Both the position numbers and the translations under genes were made by a program. Below are positions 35,410 through 44,000 of a stretch of 64,000 bases of DNA, one piece after another. The stretch is from the NCBI GenBank assembly GCA_016714985.1, contig JADKBS010000006.1, forward strand, positions 248,001 to 312,000, read 5' to 3'. Numbering within the stretch: the first letter of the stretch is position 1; each line of letters opens with the position of its first letter. The DNA is from Saprospiraceae bacterium. Lineage in GTDB: Bacteria; Bacteroidota; Bacteroidia; Chitinophagales; Saprospiraceae. The notes beneath the pieces were generated by a model that made no database searches, was not told the DNA's origin, and saw only the letters and a list, made by a program, of their open reading frames with translations.

Positions 35410-35525
35410 CACGCCGTCAAGTTTTGGGCATGGCACCCGACGTAGGTCGGAACAACAGTCCCGGCGAAATCCCATCAAAACTGGGGTTTAGGTTTACTTT
35501 TGCCCATGCCAAAACTTGGCGGTGC
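35410..35525. repeat. Large imperfect inverted repeat enclosing two hairpins
   Basis: The left arm (35410-35435, with CAAGTTTTGGGCATGG) and the right arm (35501-35525, whose complement reads CAAGTTTTGGCATGGG) pair over about 22 positions with small bulges. Between them are two further hairpins: CCGAC-GTA-GGTCGG (35437-35450) and AAATCCCA with TGGGGTTT (35467-35490, with one G-T pair). The result is a three-way-junction fold. No sorting into a known RNA family was possible. It may be a structured RNA or another palindromic mobile element; I see no clear target duplication. Confidence 0.55.
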
Positions 35526-35635
35526 TAGGTATAGATCATCAGACTATTTCAGTTTTGCACCAGTCCTAAAAATGCAATGCCTGAGATTTTTTGCCCAAAG
35601 GCTTGAATTCGGCAATGCGAAATGCGAAATCGAAT

Positions 35636-35643
35636 TACTTTTG
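35636..35643 (+). promoter_or_regulatory. Bacteroidota -7 element (TACTTTTG) directly before ribF
   Basis: TACTTTTG fits TAnnTTTG and ends 5 bp before the ATG at 35649. This implies a leaderless mRNA and rules out the in-frame ATG at 35622 as the start. Confidence 0.55.
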
Positions 35644-35648
35644 CTCCC

Positions 35649-37646
35649 ATGAAATTGCACAGGGACCTCAGCAACCTGCCTCAATTCAGAAATGCAGTTA
35701 TCACCATCGGCTCGTTCGATGGGGTGCATTGCGGGCATCACAAGATTATCAAAAAGGTCAAAGACTTGGCCTTGGCTACTGGCGGTGAGAGCATCATCAT
35801 CACCTTTCACCCGCATCCCCGTCAGATTATCTACCCAAAGGACGATACGCTGAAGCTGATTACCAGCACAGAGGAAAAAATTGCGCTTCTTGAAAAAACG
35901 GGCATTGACCACTTGGTCATCGTACCTTTTTCCTTTGAGTTTTCGCAGCTCAGTGCTGACGAGTACATTCAGCGGTTCCTTGTTGGCAAGTTTGAGCCAA
36001 AACATATAGTCATCGGCTACGACCACCGTTTTGGCATGAACCGCCAAGGCGACATTAATTTCCTGCGTTGGTACGAGAGAAGTTACGGCTACAAGGTCAT
36101 CGAGATTGAAAAAGCGGAGGTGGATGAGCTCGCCGTGAGTTCTACCCGTATTCGGGAGGCTGTTGAGTCTGCAGATGTTGCTGGCGTGACGAGGTTGTTG
36201 GGTGGCTATTTTACGCTCACAGGCAAGGTGGTTAAAGGGCAGCAGATTGGTTCGACCATCGGTTATCCAACAGCCAACCTTGAAATCAAGGAACCGTTAA
36301 AGCTTATGCCACCCGATGGCGTTTATGCTTGCTTCGCAAACTACGATGGACTTCGCCTACCGGGTATGCTCTATATCGGAAAAAGACCCACCTTGCGCAA
36401 ATACCACAACCGTACAGTGGAGGTCAATATTTTCGATTTCAAGAAGTCGATTTATGAGGATGAACTGGTCATAGAACTGGTGGATTTCATCCGACCAGAT
36501 GCAGAGTTGAAGGATTTAGAAGTACTGAAGTCTCAAATTGCCCACGATCAAATTGTCGCAGAAAGAATTTTAGATGCTGCTCAAGCACAGGTCACGGAGT
36601 GGCAACACAAGGAAATGCCATCAGTTGCAGTTGTTATTTTGAATTACAACGGCCGCAATTTCCTTGAAAAACACCTGCCTTCTGTTGTTGCGACATCCTA
36701 TCCAAATTGCAAGATCTACGTTGCCGACAATGCGAGCAAGGACGATTCAGTAAGTTTCATGCGAAAGCAATACCCTCTGGTGAAAATCATCCAACTCAAA
36801 GAGAATTTTGGTTTTTCCAAAGGCTACAACCTGGCCCTCCAAAATTTGGACGAGGATTATTTCCTGCTGCTCAATTCGGATGTGGATGTGCCTGCAAACT
36901 GGCTAGACCCCTTGGTGGAGGCAATGGAAAAAGACCAGGCCATAGCCGCCATGCAGCCTAAGATCATGGCGCTCGGAAAACCCGAATATTTTGAATATGC
37001 TGGTGCAGCAGGTGGCTGGATAGACTCGTTGGGTTATCCCTTTGCCAGAGGGCGAATCTTCGACACAGTCGAAAAAGACAATGGACAATACGACAATGTG
37101 GTAGAAATCTTCTGGGCATCAGGCTGTTGCATGATGGTCCGAGGGCCTTTGTTCCATGGCTTTGGCGGCTTCGATAACGATTTTTTTGCACACCTGGAAG
37201 AAATAGACCTTTGTTGGCGTTTCAAGAGAGCTGGCTACAAAGTCGTTTTCACGCCACGCTCTACCGTTTTTCACCTCGGTGGTGGTACGCTTGGCTACCA
37301 TTCTCCCTACAAGACCTACCTCAACTTCAGGAACAGCTATTACATGTTGTTGAAAAATGAAGGTGTTGTCAAACTTGCATTCTTGCTGCCTGTACGAATA
37401 ATGATGGATACACTTGCTGCATTCAATTTCCTAATGCAAGCAAAATGGTTGCACGCCCAAGCAGTCATTGGGGCCTTTTTCTCCTTTTTTTTGGCGCTGG
37501 TATTGTTTATCAAAAAACGGTTTGAACTTGAATTGCTGCTCGATAAAATCCGTATTTCTCCCCAACCCAACAACCAGGGCATCTTGCCGGGCAGCATCGT
37601 CCTGAAGTACTTCGTTTTGCAAAAGAAATTTTTCAGTCGACTTTAA
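35649..37646 (+). CDS. ribF: RibF (riboflavin kinase/FAD synthetase) fused to a family 2 glycosyltransferase
   Basis: The 665-residue protein joins two unrelated enzymes. Residues 1 to about 312 are a complete RibF: the FAD synthetase nucleotidyl-transfer part (ITIGSFDGVHCGHHKII with the HxGH site, then STRIREAVESADV) and the riboflavin kinase part (GKVVKGQQIGSTIGYPTANL). Residues 323-665 are a GT2 glycosyltransferase (VAVVILNYNGRNFL, LLLNSDVDVPANW with DxD, HLEEIDLCWRF) ending in a hydrophobic membrane segment. MPSVAVV at 36615 would be the natural start of a separate glycosyltransferase and is preceded by AAGGAA. No stop occurs in either other frame for the first 25 bases beyond that ATG, so a simple frameshift does not easily create this fusion. 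It may be real. Confidence 0.85.
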   Translation: MKLHRDLSNLPQFRNAVITIGSFDGVHCGHHKIIKKVKDLALATGGESIIITFHPHPRQIIYPKDDTLKLITSTEEKIALLEKTGIDHLVIVPFSFEFSQLSADEYIQRFLVGKFEPKHIVIGYDHRFGMNRQGDINFLRWYERSYGYKVIEIEKAEVDELAVSSTRIREAVESADVAGVTRLLGGYFTLTGKVVKGQQIGSTIGYPTANLEIKEPLKLMPPDGVYACFANYDGLRLPGMLYIGKRPTLRKYHNRTVEVNIFDFKKSIYEDELVIELVDFIRPDAELKDLEVLKSQIAHDQIVAERILDAAQAQVTEWQHKEMPSVAVVILNYNGRNFLEKHLPSVVATSYPNCKIYVADNASKDDSVSFMRKQYPLVKIIQLKENFGFSKGYNLALQNLDEDYFLLLNSDVDVPANWLDPLVEAMEKDQAIAAMQPKIMALGKPEYFEYAGAAGGWIDSLGYPFARGRIFDTVEKDNGQYDNVVEIFWASGCCMMVRGPLFHGFGGFDNDFFAHLEEIDLCWRFKRAGYKVVFTPRSTVFHLGGGTLGYHSPYKTYLNFRNSYYMLLKNEGVVKLAFLLPVRIMMDTLAAFNFLMQAKWLHAQAVIGAFFSFFLALVLFIKKRFELELLLDKIRISPQPNNQGILPGSIVLKYFVLQKKFFSRL

Positions 37647-37764
37647 ATAGCGTACGGGTTCAATCCGCTCGATTCTTATTTTGTGAAAGTAGGTTAGAAG
37701 ATTGGCGTTTAGCTCTTATTCCCCTACAGTGCGCTTTGATCATTCCTATACAAATACAACCTTT

Positions 37765-38595
37765 ATGAAACAGCTCACTACCTTACTATTGGTTTTTGCT
37801 TGCGCAATGTTCCTATCAAGTACCTGCAAAAAGGGGCTAACCCTTGACGGTGGACAGGAGGTTGCCTGTATTGATAAGCAAAAGGTTGACCCCAGTAAGG
37901 TCTGTACGATGCAGTACCGCCCAGTTTGTGGTTGCGATGGCACTACCTATGGCAACCAGTGCGAAGCAGAACGGGCTGGTGTTCAGTTTTTTACAGAAGG
38001 AAAATGCGGCGAATGCGTTGACCCTAAGAAGATAAACCCAACTGGAATATGCACCTTAGAATATGTCCCAGTTTGCGGTTGCAATGGTGTTACCTACGGA
38101 AATGCCTGCGCTGCTGCTCATGCTGGCATCATGAAAACGACACCAGGCGAGTGCAATGACTGTCTGGATGCCAGCAAAATCAACCCTAATCAAGGGTGTA
38201 CTAGGGAGTATCGCCCTGTCTGCGGCTGCGATGGGAAGGAATATGCCAATCCTTGCGAAGCAGAAAAGGCAGGCTTGCGGACTTGGAAGGAAGGGCCATG
38301 CAATGACTGCATTGACCCATCCAAAATCGTGGACAAAGGTTGTACGAAAGAGTACCGGCCTGTCTGCGGCTGTGACGGCAAGACCTATGGCAACCCCTGC
38401 ATGGCAGAGAAAGCTGGCCTGAAAAGTTGGCAGGATGGAGAGTGCAACAGTGATTGCATTGATCCAAATCCCAGAAAGTCGGATTGCCCAGAGATTTATC
38501 AACCAGTCTGTGGTTGCGACAAAAAAACTTACCCCAACGAGTGCAGTGCACGGAATGCTGGGGTGAAAAAATACACGAAAGGGCCTTGTCAGTAA
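37765..38595 (+). CDS. Secreted protein with five Kazal-type protease-inhibitor domains
   Basis: The ATG at 37765 (MKQLTTLLLVFACAMF) gives a signal peptide and 276 residues; Cys 21 may be lipidated, but the lipobox is weak. Five Kazal domains follow, each with the pattern C-x6-PVCGC-(D/N)-G-x-(T/E)-Y-x-N-x-C. They read YRPVCGCDGTTYGNQC, YVPVCGCNGVTYGNAC, YRPVCGCDGKEYANPC, YRPVCGCDGKTYGNPC and YQPVCGCDKKTYPNEC. Spacers of the type C-(I/V/L)-D-x-x-K-I-x-P-x separate them. Kazal domains inhibit serine proteases. Reactive-site residues vary among the five (Thr, Thr, Thr, Thr, Pro at the position after C), so specificity is uncertain. A role in defence against foreign or own proteases is inference. 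Confidence 0.93.
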   Translation: MKQLTTLLLVFACAMFLSSTCKKGLTLDGGQEVACIDKQKVDPSKVCTMQYRPVCGCDGTTYGNQCEAERAGVQFFTEGKCGECVDPKKINPTGICTLEYVPVCGCNGVTYGNACAAAHAGIMKTTPGECNDCLDASKINPNQGCTREYRPVCGCDGKEYANPCEAEKAGLRTWKEGPCNDCIDPSKIVDKGCTKEYRPVCGCDGKTYGNPCMAEKAGLKSWQDGECNSDCIDPNPRKSDCPEIYQPVCGCDKKTYPNECSARNAGVKKYTKGPCQ

Positions 38596-38690
38596 GGCAC
38601 TGATTTTGAAATCATCAGTAGATTTACGAGTTTGGATTTACGAGTTACGATTGAACGACTGCTTGAAATTCAATCAATTGCACTGAAATC

Positions 38691-38821
38691 GTAACTGCTT
38701 AGGAGATTGTGGGAGGAGAGAGAAAAAATGAAATTTTTTCTCTCTCCTCCCGCATTTTGGGGTGTTTTTTGGGGGGAAATTGAAAGTTTTCCCCAAAAAA
38801 CACCCCCTGCTAACTAGTTAC
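38691..38821 (+). mobile_element. MITE copy B (131 bp, 8-bp target duplication)
   Basis: The element starts GTAACTGCTTAGG and ends CTAACTAGTTAC and is flanked by the perfect direct repeat CTGAAATC (38683-38690 and 38822-38829). Hairpin 1 is GGGAGGAGAGAGAAAAAA with loop TGAAA and a perfect complement. Hairpin 2 is GGGGTGTTTTTTGGGG with the complement CCCCAAAAAACACCCC around a TTGAAAG loop. This is the most symmetrical copy and serves here as the reference. No coding capacity. It sits about 95 bp behind the Kazal gene. Confidence 0.9.
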
Positions 38822-38887
38822 CTGAAATCAATATATAGACAAATTTATATTGGCTGCTTAAGCTATTGAAAACAAATTAATTGCGTC

Positions 38888-39658
38888 ATGAAACAAATTG
38901 TCACAATCGTTTTCCTTTTTGCAATTGCCATCAATCTTAGCGGGCAAATCAACCGACAGAAACGGGTTCAGGCAAGTCAAAACGAAGGATCTATCCTTTT
39001 GCTCAATTTTGGATATGGGGGTCAAGTCCCTGGTGCAGACATGGCAACCCGTTTTGGTGCCAATTTTCTGGCAGGTGTCAATATTGATTACTACACTTCC
39101 AATAATTTTATTGTGGGCATTCAAGGGGATTTCTTGTTTGGGAAAAAAGTCAATATTGATGTATTGAGCAACCTTAGAGGGTCAGAAGGCTTTGTTTATG
39201 CAGATGATGGTGGGTTTGCCGATGTTCAGCTACGGGAAAGAGGATTGTCGTTTAGTGCCCATATTGGCAAAGTCATTCCTATTTCATCGAAGAACAAGCG
39301 CTCCGGTATTCGACTTACTGCTGGAGCAGGGCTGCTCAGGCATAAGATTCGAATCCAAGATGAACCACAGGTCTTTGTATCGAGCCTTGGCGATGATTAC
39401 AAAAAAGGCTATGACCGCCTCGCAAGCGGCTTGGTTCTTACGGAATTTATTGGTTATCAGCATATTGCAAACAACCGGTTGATCAATTTTTCCATTGGCG
39501 TCGAACTGTATCAAGGCTTCACACATGGAAGGCGAAGTTTTAATTTTGACACAAAATTGCCCGGATTGGAGAAGCGCATAGACCTATTGTATGGCTATAG
39601 GTTAACTTGGATGCTTCCATTGTTTATTGGAGAAAACCCCGATGAAATAAACTATTGA
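38888..39658 (+). CDS. Outer-membrane beta-barrel protein of unknown function
   Basis: The 256-residue protein has a signal peptide (MKQIVTIVFLFAIAINLSGQ) and a mature part built of alternating polar and hydrophobic strands with Gly and aromatic residues, as in an 8- to 10-stranded barrel: LNFGYGGQVPGADMATRFG, NFIVGIQGDFLFGKKV, HIGKVIPISSKNKRSG, and a C-terminal YGYRLTWMLPLFIGE. It resembles the PorT/OMP_b-brl type in general design, but I cannot assign it to a named family. It lies 4 bp before waaA, so the two are probably co-transcribed. Confidence 0.75.
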   Translation: MKQIVTIVFLFAIAINLSGQINRQKRVQASQNEGSILLLNFGYGGQVPGADMATRFGANFLAGVNIDYYTSNNFIVGIQGDFLFGKKVNIDVLSNLRGSEGFVYADDGGFADVQLRERGLSFSAHIGKVIPISSKNKRSGIRLTAGAGLLRHKIRIQDEPQVFVSSLGDDYKKGYDRLASGLVLTEFIGYQHIANNRLINFSIGVELYQGFTHGRRSFNFDTKLPGLEKRIDLLYGYRLTWMLPLFIGENPDEINY

Positions 39659-39662
39659 ACTG

Positions 39663-40949
39663 ATGTCCAATGGTCAGAATTGCTTCCAGCTTTGGTTGTA
39701 TAACTGCGTGACACAAGTCTATTTTCTGGGCATTCGGATTGCTTCAGCTTGGAATGAAAAGGCTAGGAAATGGGTGAAGGGTAGGGTAGCGGTATGGGAT
39801 GATTTATCCGCTTTGCAATTGAGCCAAAGACCTGATAACCAACGACTTCTGTGGATGCACTGCGCCTCCTTGGGTGAGTTTGAGCAGGGTAGGCCGTTTC
39901 TTGAAGCCATCAGGAACAAGTATCCGAACATTCAAATCCTACTGACTTTTTTCTCGCCGTCTGGCTACGAAATCCGCAAGGATTACCCAGTTGCCAATTG
40001 GGTTGCCTATTTGCCCGCCGATTCTGCTTCAAATGCCAATAAGTTCTTGAAAATGGTTCGGCCAGACCTTGTCCTTTTTGTCAAATACGAGTTTTGGTAC
40101 CATTACCTTACCCAACTTAAGGAAAATGGAATTCCATGCCTATTGATTTCCGCCATATTTAGGCCCTCCCAGGCATTCTTCAAATGGTATGGAGGCTTGC
40201 ATCGCAGTATGCTCGGTGCCTTTTCGAATATCTTAGTGCAAGATGAGGCATCCAAGGATTTGCTTTCACAAAATGGCTTATACAAGGTTGGGGTGGTTGG
40301 CGATACCCGGGTAGATAGGGTCGCCGAAATAGCTGCCAATCCCATAGATTTGCCATTGGTCAAAGATTTTTGTGGCGACCATAAGATTTTGGTTTGCGGC
40401 AGCACTTGGCCTCTCGACGAAAAGATTTTGTCCCCGATTTTTTCAAGCCCATTTTTTGAGGATTGGAAGTTCATTCTTGCCCCTCATGACATACAATCGG
40501 CTCATTTGAAGGAAATTGCATCAAAACTGCTTGTGCCTTTTACCTGGTTTTCCAAATTGGGAGCCGGACATGAACCTAGTAGGCTATTGGTAGTAGATAC
40601 TATAGGCTTATTGTCTTCCATTTACCAATTTGGTCATGTTGCTTATATCGGGGGAGGTTTTGAGCAGGGTGTCCATAATACGTTGGAACCAGCGGCATTC
40701 GGCTTGCCCATAGTTTTTGGGCCGAAGTTCCAAAAGTTTGGGGAGGCGAGGTGGATGGTGGCAAATGGTGCAGCCTTTGAAGTCAGAGATGGGAAAAGTC
40801 TTTTTGAGGTACTCATAACCCTCGAAAACCCAGAATTCCGAATGAGCGCCGCCCAAACTTCAAGGGACTTTATCCATCGTAACAAAGGTGGAACAAAAAA
40901 AGTACTTGCGATGGCGGAGGTTATTTTGTTCCGCCAATTGAACCAGTAA
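39663..40949 (+). CDS. waaA: 3-deoxy-D-manno-octulosonic acid (Kdo) transferase
   Basis: The 428-residue enzyme transfers Kdo to lipid A precursor. An N-terminal hydrophobic anchor (about 6-28) is followed by the GT30 domain with MHCASLGEFEQGRP (the catalytic Glu in GEFEQ), YLPADSASNANKFLKMVRPDLV and VKYEFWYHYL. The C-terminal nucleotide-binding half shows VCGSTWPLDEKILSPIF, VAYIGGGFEQGVHNTLEPAAFG and FGPKFQKFGEA. Its presence shows that the organism makes lipopolysaccharide with a Kdo core. Confidence 0.95.
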   Translation: MSNGQNCFQLWLYNCVTQVYFLGIRIASAWNEKARKWVKGRVAVWDDLSALQLSQRPDNQRLLWMHCASLGEFEQGRPFLEAIRNKYPNIQILLTFFSPSGYEIRKDYPVANWVAYLPADSASNANKFLKMVRPDLVLFVKYEFWYHYLTQLKENGIPCLLISAIFRPSQAFFKWYGGLHRSMLGAFSNILVQDEASKDLLSQNGLYKVGVVGDTRVDRVAEIAANPIDLPLVKDFCGDHKILVCGSTWPLDEKILSPIFSSPFFEDWKFILAPHDIQSAHLKEIASKLLVPFTWFSKLGAGHEPSRLLVVDTIGLLSSIYQFGHVAYIGGGFEQGVHNTLEPAAFGLPIVFGPKFQKFGEARWMVANGAAFEVRDGKSLFEVLITLENPEFRMSAAQTSRDFIHRNKGGTKKVLAMAEVILFRQLNQ

Positions 40950-41034
40950 TAGCTTTTCGCACGCCTCACTACCCAAAATACAAAAGTTCACGCTATTTTT
41001 ACCTTTAAAATTACACCTAAGAAATTTGCTCATT

Positions 41035-44000
41035 ATGAAGAACCTGTTTGTACTTGCTGTCTTGTTTTTTGCGATTGGGAAAATGGAAGCCCAATACATC
41101 GTGAATGGTACTGACACACTGTTTGGCAATGAGTGGATAAAGTTCGATCAGTCATATTTCAAGATTAAGGTTGCCCAAGATGGCTTATATAGATTAGTTG
41201 GGCAGACCTTGGCAGATGCCGGAATTCCGATTGGACAAGTATCAGGTAGCCAGTTCCAGCTTTGGCACAACGGGCAGGAGGAGCCTATTTACACGAGCAC
41301 CAATGGTGCTTTTGGGTCAGCTGATTTTATTGATTTCTATGGCCAAAAGAACACATCCGAACTTGACCGATTCCTTTTTTCGAATCCTGATTCAATGATG
41401 ATGAACCCCCTTTACAGTATGTTTACCGATACGTCGGCATATTTTTTGACCTGGGTTCCAACTACAACCAATTTGAGGTTCGCCAATACGACAAACAACC
41501 TAGCTAATCTGCCCACTCCAGATGCCTATTACATGGAGGATATTGTAGTCAATTATTCAAATAAAGCCTTCAAAGAAGCTACTCCCGATAATATCAGCTT
41601 GTCGGATTTTACTTTGTCGGAAGGTTTTTCATTGGATTACTTGTTGACTTCAAACCACCTTTTAACGCCCACTGCCATTTTCAATGGAAATATAGGGGCA
41701 AAGTTGCAGCTTCGTTTTTCTGGTAAGTATATCCAACACACACATGAAGTGAGTTTAAACGACCAAGTCGTTCACACAGCTAATTATTTTGGCTATCAGG
41801 TTCAAAACCCTTCGATTGACCTTTCCAATGCGCAGTTGAGCGGGAACATGACCGTAAAGATAAGCAGCCCCAACGCAGGCAACGATTTTCACCGGGTTTC
41901 GAATATCATTCTCACCTATCCCCGACTTTTCGATTTTGAACAAAAGACGAGCCATACATTTAAAGTAGCCCCTTCTTCCAGTGTCAGGTATTTGGAGATT
42001 GCAAATTTCAATTCAAGCGGTGGTCAGGCCATATTATACGACCTTAACAATAGGCTAAGGATAGAAGGCACTGTGGAGGGTGGTTTGGTGAAATTGGCAC
42101 TCCCTCCCTCTGCGTTGGAGCCTAAGCTCGTTCTGGTAAACACAGCATCTGGCATTGTTAATATCCCAGCATTGAGCGATGTCAACTTTATCAACTATGG
42201 GGAGCTTGACCATGATTTTATTATTGTCACAAGCAAACGACTCTTGGACGATGGCAATGGCAACAATCATGTCCAAGAATATGCGAACTTCAGAGCATCT
42301 TCAGCAGGCGGCAATTTCAATCCCATCGTGGTCAACATTGAGGAGCTTTACGACCAATTCAGTTGGGGCATAGAATGGCATCCATTTGCTGTTCGGAATT
42401 TTGGACATTTTGCAAAAAAGAATTGGAACAGCACTAAGTATTATTTCATTATCGGCAAAGGAAGAGAATACCCCTCGTATCGTTCTTCTGCCAACCTTTC
42501 AAGTGCACTTAACAGTGGGTTCTTCGTTCCGACCTACAGTTTTCCCGGTTCAGACAACCTGCTTTTGGCCGGTACGGATCGCTATACACCAATCATTCCG
42601 ATTGGTAGGCTAGCTGCATTGAAACCCAAGGATGTATCAACCTACCTCAAAAAAGTCAAAGAATTTGAATCCAATAGCATGCTTCCTCAGGACATAGCGG
42701 CACGGGCTTGGATGAAAAACGTTTTGCACATGGGAGGGGGCTTAACCCAAGGTGAACAAAGTTCCATCAAGAGTGGCCTACTTCAAATGGAGGAAATAAT
42801 CGAAGGGCCAAGCTTTGGGGCTGAAGTCAAGAGCTTTTACAAATCAAGCACTGACCCAATACAGGTATCACAAACGGACCAGATTTTTGATTATATCAAC
42901 AACGGCACTTCCATCATATCCTTTTTCGGACACTCGGCAGTGGGGACCTTTGACTTCAGTATTGACAATCCTGATAACTTTAACAATAAAGGTAAATACC
43001 CGTTGCTTATATCCCTTGGTTGTTATTCAGGGAACATCCACTCACCAAGCCAAGGAATAGGCGAAAGATTCTGCCTTTTTGAAGATAAAGCTGCTATTGC
43101 CTTCGCCGCAACATCAGGTCAAGGATATATTGGAGCACTCAATAATTTCGCTTCAAAATTGTATCAAGCACTTGGTGGAAGTCATTACGGGAAAGGGATT
43201 GGTGATGCCATGCAGTCCGTTATTTTAGGCTCAAATTCGGTTGACTTCGGGTTGAATTTAATCCGACAGCAATTTAACCTTCACGGTGACCCTTCACTTG
43301 CCTTCGGTGCTGCCCCTGGGCCTGATTACCTAGTAGATGGCTCGACCTTCAGGCTTTCACCGGAACGTTTGAATACCCAAATTGCGAATTTTGAAGCCAA
43401 GTTTGAGATTGTCAACCTTGGGATGGCAGTTGCTGACTCCTTGGTAGTTAAGGTCAGCCGTGAGCTTCCAGATGGCAGTGTGATTTTGATAAGCGAAGAA
43501 TTGGTTGCAGCCCCTTCCAATCGTTCAGAATACTTGGTTTCTATCCCGTTGCTTGGTAAACTGGCGCATGGTTTCAACAAGCTGTTCGTGACAGTTGATG
43601 ATGGGAACAGGATAGCGGAACTTCCAGGGCCACAGGCTGAGCAAAACAACGAATTGTTCAGTGAAGGAACCCTTGGACACACCTTCTATATTTCCGACAA
43701 TGGCGTAGCATGCATTTACCCAAACGATTTCGCCATAGTTGGTAATCCAGATGTTGAACTTAGTGCCTCTACCTTGGAGCCGTTGACACCTGAGCGGACC
43801 TATGTTTTCCAAATGGACACTACGTCAAATTTCAATAGCCCATTATTCATAGAACATAAAATCATGCAAGCCGGAGGGGTATTAAAGTGGAACCCAGCAA
43901 CCAACTTACAACACGAAATGGTTTACTATTGGAGAATTAGTCCAGATAGCATATCGCCACAGGATGGCTATGCGTGGGACAACAGCTCCTTTGTATATTT

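Larger units (their letters stand above)
34985..35648. other. Long intergenic region between the mrp operon and ribF
   Basis: This 664-bp divergent gap contains no gene I can support. It holds a possible decayed MITE end (34987-35071), a candidate mrp promoter (35152-35159), a GCCTCTC/GAGAGGC inverted repeat (35115-35150), a large structured inverted repeat (35410-35525) and the ribF promoter (35636-35643). A 65-codon open frame at 35331 has no recognisable features. Confidence 0.5.

Noticed and set aside
35410..35525. FMN riboswitch before ribF
   Set aside because: The conserved FMN-aptamer core was not recognisable, and the -7 promoter element lies downstream of the structure, so it would not be in the ribF mRNA.
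35331..35528. 65-codon reading frame in the gap before ribF
   Set aside because: It runs through the structured inverted repeat and has no family resemblance.
38691..38821. The MITE hairpins as simple rho-independent terminators
   Set aside because: The T tracts lie inside the stems and not behind them, and each copy has its own target duplication; terminator activity may be a side effect.
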